64,000 bases of DNA, from NCBI RefSeq assembly GCF_029223285.1, contig NZ_JARHUJ010000015.1:1-64000 (forward strand). The letters run 5' to 3'. Origin of the DNA: Paraflavitalea sp. CAU 1676 (GTDB taxonomy: Bacteria > Bacteroidota > Bacteroidia > Chitinophagales > Chitinophagaceae). The translations under genes were made by a program, and so were the position numbers. This document shows positions 63,007-64,000 of the stretch, one piece after another. Positions within the stretch are counted from its first letter, which is position 1, and every line of letters starts with the position of its first letter. The notes beneath the pieces were generated by a model. It saw only the letters and a list, made by a program, of their open reading frames with translations, ran no database searches and was not told where the DNA came from.

Positions 63007-63626
63007 ACATGACAATAAAAGTCTTCATCGTCGACGATCACTATATGGTCATTGAGGGCATCCGCTCGCTGCTGCAGCATGAGACCGCCATCGAACTGGT
63101 GGGGCATGCCATGTCGGCCGATTCTTGTATCTCCTTTCTCCGGCAGCAGCAGCCCGATGTGATCCTGATGGATATCAACCTGGCCGAAAAAAGCGGTATT
63201 GAGCTCTGTGCAGAAGTGAAAAAGCAATATCCAGGCATATTCATCCTGGGCCTCAGCACCTTCAATCAGCAAAGTTTTATTCGCAAGATGATGGACAATG
63301 GCGCCAGCGGCTATGTGTTGAAGAATGTGACCCGTGAAGAATTGGTGGAAGGCATCTCGACCATTGTAAAAGGAAAGATCTACCTGAGCCATGAGGCAGC
63401 CCGCTCGCTGCGGGCCAGTGAAGAATCTGACGTACCTGTACTCACCCGGCGTGAGCAACAGGTACTGAGCCTCATCGCAGAAGGGCTCACCAACAACGAA
63501 GTGGCAGAAAAACTATTCATCAGTACCACCACGGTCGATACCCACCGCAAAAGCCTGCTGGCCAAACTAAATGCCAGGAATACTGCCTCCCTCATCCGGA
63601 TCGCCACCCAGCTGCAGCTGATCTGA
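63003..63626 (+). CDS. LuxR/NarL-type response regulator
   Basis: The 207-residue regulator overlaps the kinase stop (ATGA). The receiver (about 5-120) has Asp57 (VILMDINLAEKSG) as phosphoacceptor, and the LuxR helix-turn-helix (about 142-200) has TRREQQVLSLIAEG and STTTVDTHRKSLLAKL. Length is normal. Targets are unknown; the divergent secreted-protein operon is a candidate by position. Confidence 0.95.
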   Translation: MNMTIKVFIVDDHYMVIEGIRSLLQHETAIELVGHAMSADSCISFLRQQQPDVILMDINLAEKSGIELCAEVKKQYPGIFILGLSTFNQQSFIRKMMDNGASGYVLKNVTREELVEGISTIVKGKIYLSHEAARSLRASEESDVPVLTRREQQVLSLIAEGLTNNEVAEKLFISTTTVDTHRKSLLAKLNARNTASLIRIATQLQLI

Positions 63627-63705
63627 TTTCGTACCTTGCACCGGAAAATTGTGCCGTGGTTACAATATTTGCCCGGCTCGATCGTCAACCAGGAAAACTA
63701 CGGTT

Positions 63706-64000
63706 ATGGCACGTCGCAATGGAGGAAACGGTGGATCGCAAAAAGATCAGGCGCCCAAGGCAAAGATCAACCTGCAAAACCTGCGGGAAGGATTGATGAT
63801 ATTTACTTATGTGAAACCTTACCTTGGCAAATTCATCGCCGGCCTGGTATTTATTGGCCTCTCCTCGCTCACGACGATGGCATTTCCCTACTTATTGAAA
63901 CAACTCATCAACACAGCCAATAAGGGCAAGGATGCTATGCTGGGCAGCGCTGGAAGTATAGTAGGGTGGATGTTTGCCGTGCTCACTATACAAATGATCT
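63706..64000 (+). CDS. ABC exporter, N-terminal part, cut by window edge
   Basis: ATG 63706 opens a frame that runs off the window (98 codons visible). A Gly/Lys-rich start (MARRNGGNGGSQKD) leads to LREGLMIFTYVKPYLGKFIAG, two membrane helices and FPYLLKQLINTANKG, the usual N-terminus of MsbA/LmrA-type ABC transporters with fused permease and ATPase. The ATPase part is beyond the window. The gene is 79 bp after the LuxR regulator. Confidence 0.85.
   Translation, partial: MARRNGGNGGSQKDQAPKAKINLQNLREGLMIFTYVKPYLGKFIAGLVFIGLSSLTTMAFPYLLKQLINTANKGKDAMLGSAGSIVGWMFAVLTIQMI

Noticed and set aside
1-64000. tRNA, rRNA, IS elements, phage genes or attachment sites
   Set aside because: No cloverleaf-like arms, transposase motifs, terminal inverted repeats with duplications or integrase genes were seen by eye.

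Overview
The window looks like a chromosomal stretch from a member of the Bacteroidota, most likely family Chitinophagaceae. The reasons are type IX secretion (T9SS) C-terminal sorting domains on three large secreted proteins, a carboxypeptidase-regulatory-like/OMP beta-barrel receptor, LytTR and hybrid two-component proteins, DUF1343/NamZ, a likely DUF6728 small membrane protein, promoter-like motifs of the Bacteroidota type (TTTG, spacer of about 20, TAnnTTTG), weak Shine-Dalgarno signals and mixed GC near 50 percent. I saw no tRNA, rRNA, CRISPR array, transposase or prophage gene.

Left part (1-20.1 kb): a carbohydrate-degradation region. After a repeat-rich noncoding start and a small putative lipoprotein comes a rhamnogalacturonan-I (pectin backbone) locus: two PL11 lyases (one T9SS-targeted with a carbohydrate-binding module, one without), a CE12-type acetylesterase and a GH105 unsaturated rhamnogalacturonyl hydrolase. 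These would cut, deacetylate and finish the backbone. A TonB-type beta-barrel receptor, an M14 carboxypeptidase and an arylsulfatase follow. A leftward pair (GH115 glucuronidase and a DUF6250/YesU-like protein) is divergent from a GH31 alpha-glycosidase across a perfect 22-bp palindrome.

Middle (20.1-40.7 kb): mainly housekeeping. It holds a MocR/GntR-aminotransferase regulator, rpiA, a peroxiredoxin-like protein, a zinc-ribbon protein, a ClC chloride transporter, a large secreted PQQ-type sugar-dehydrogenase-like protein, the surE-membrane protein-lpxB operon, an SDR protein, isolated atpG, scpB with a 130-residue acidic tail, lysA, a protein with a histone-like tail, a membrane-anchored papain-like protease, a hotdog thioesterase and a beta-CASP metallo-hydrolase.

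Right part (40.7-64 kb): regulation and secreted enzymes. A leftward HPt plus LytTR regulator pair is divergent from a hybrid histidine kinase, forming an apparently complete phosphorelay. Then come a DUF4136 lipoprotein, a sialate/acetyl-xylan-type O-acetylesterase, an S10 peptidase, NamZ-like muramidase, a Dyp-type peroxidase and an AraC regulator. A leftward pair of secreted proteins follows: a beta-helix protein and a 1948-residue T9SS protein with five tandem EYFxDxDPG repeats. The window ends with a TPR histidine kinase overlapping a LuxR response regulator, and the start of an ABC exporter cut by the window edge.

The most interesting unexplained signals are noncoding: two candidate independent small transcripts or attenuators (about 20.53-20.80 kb and 41.13-41.38 kb, both minus strand), an 11-bp modular inverted-repeat element at 141-247, a 31-bp-period operator-like array at 1-116 and the palindrome at 17557. 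All were read by eye; no database or folding program was run.
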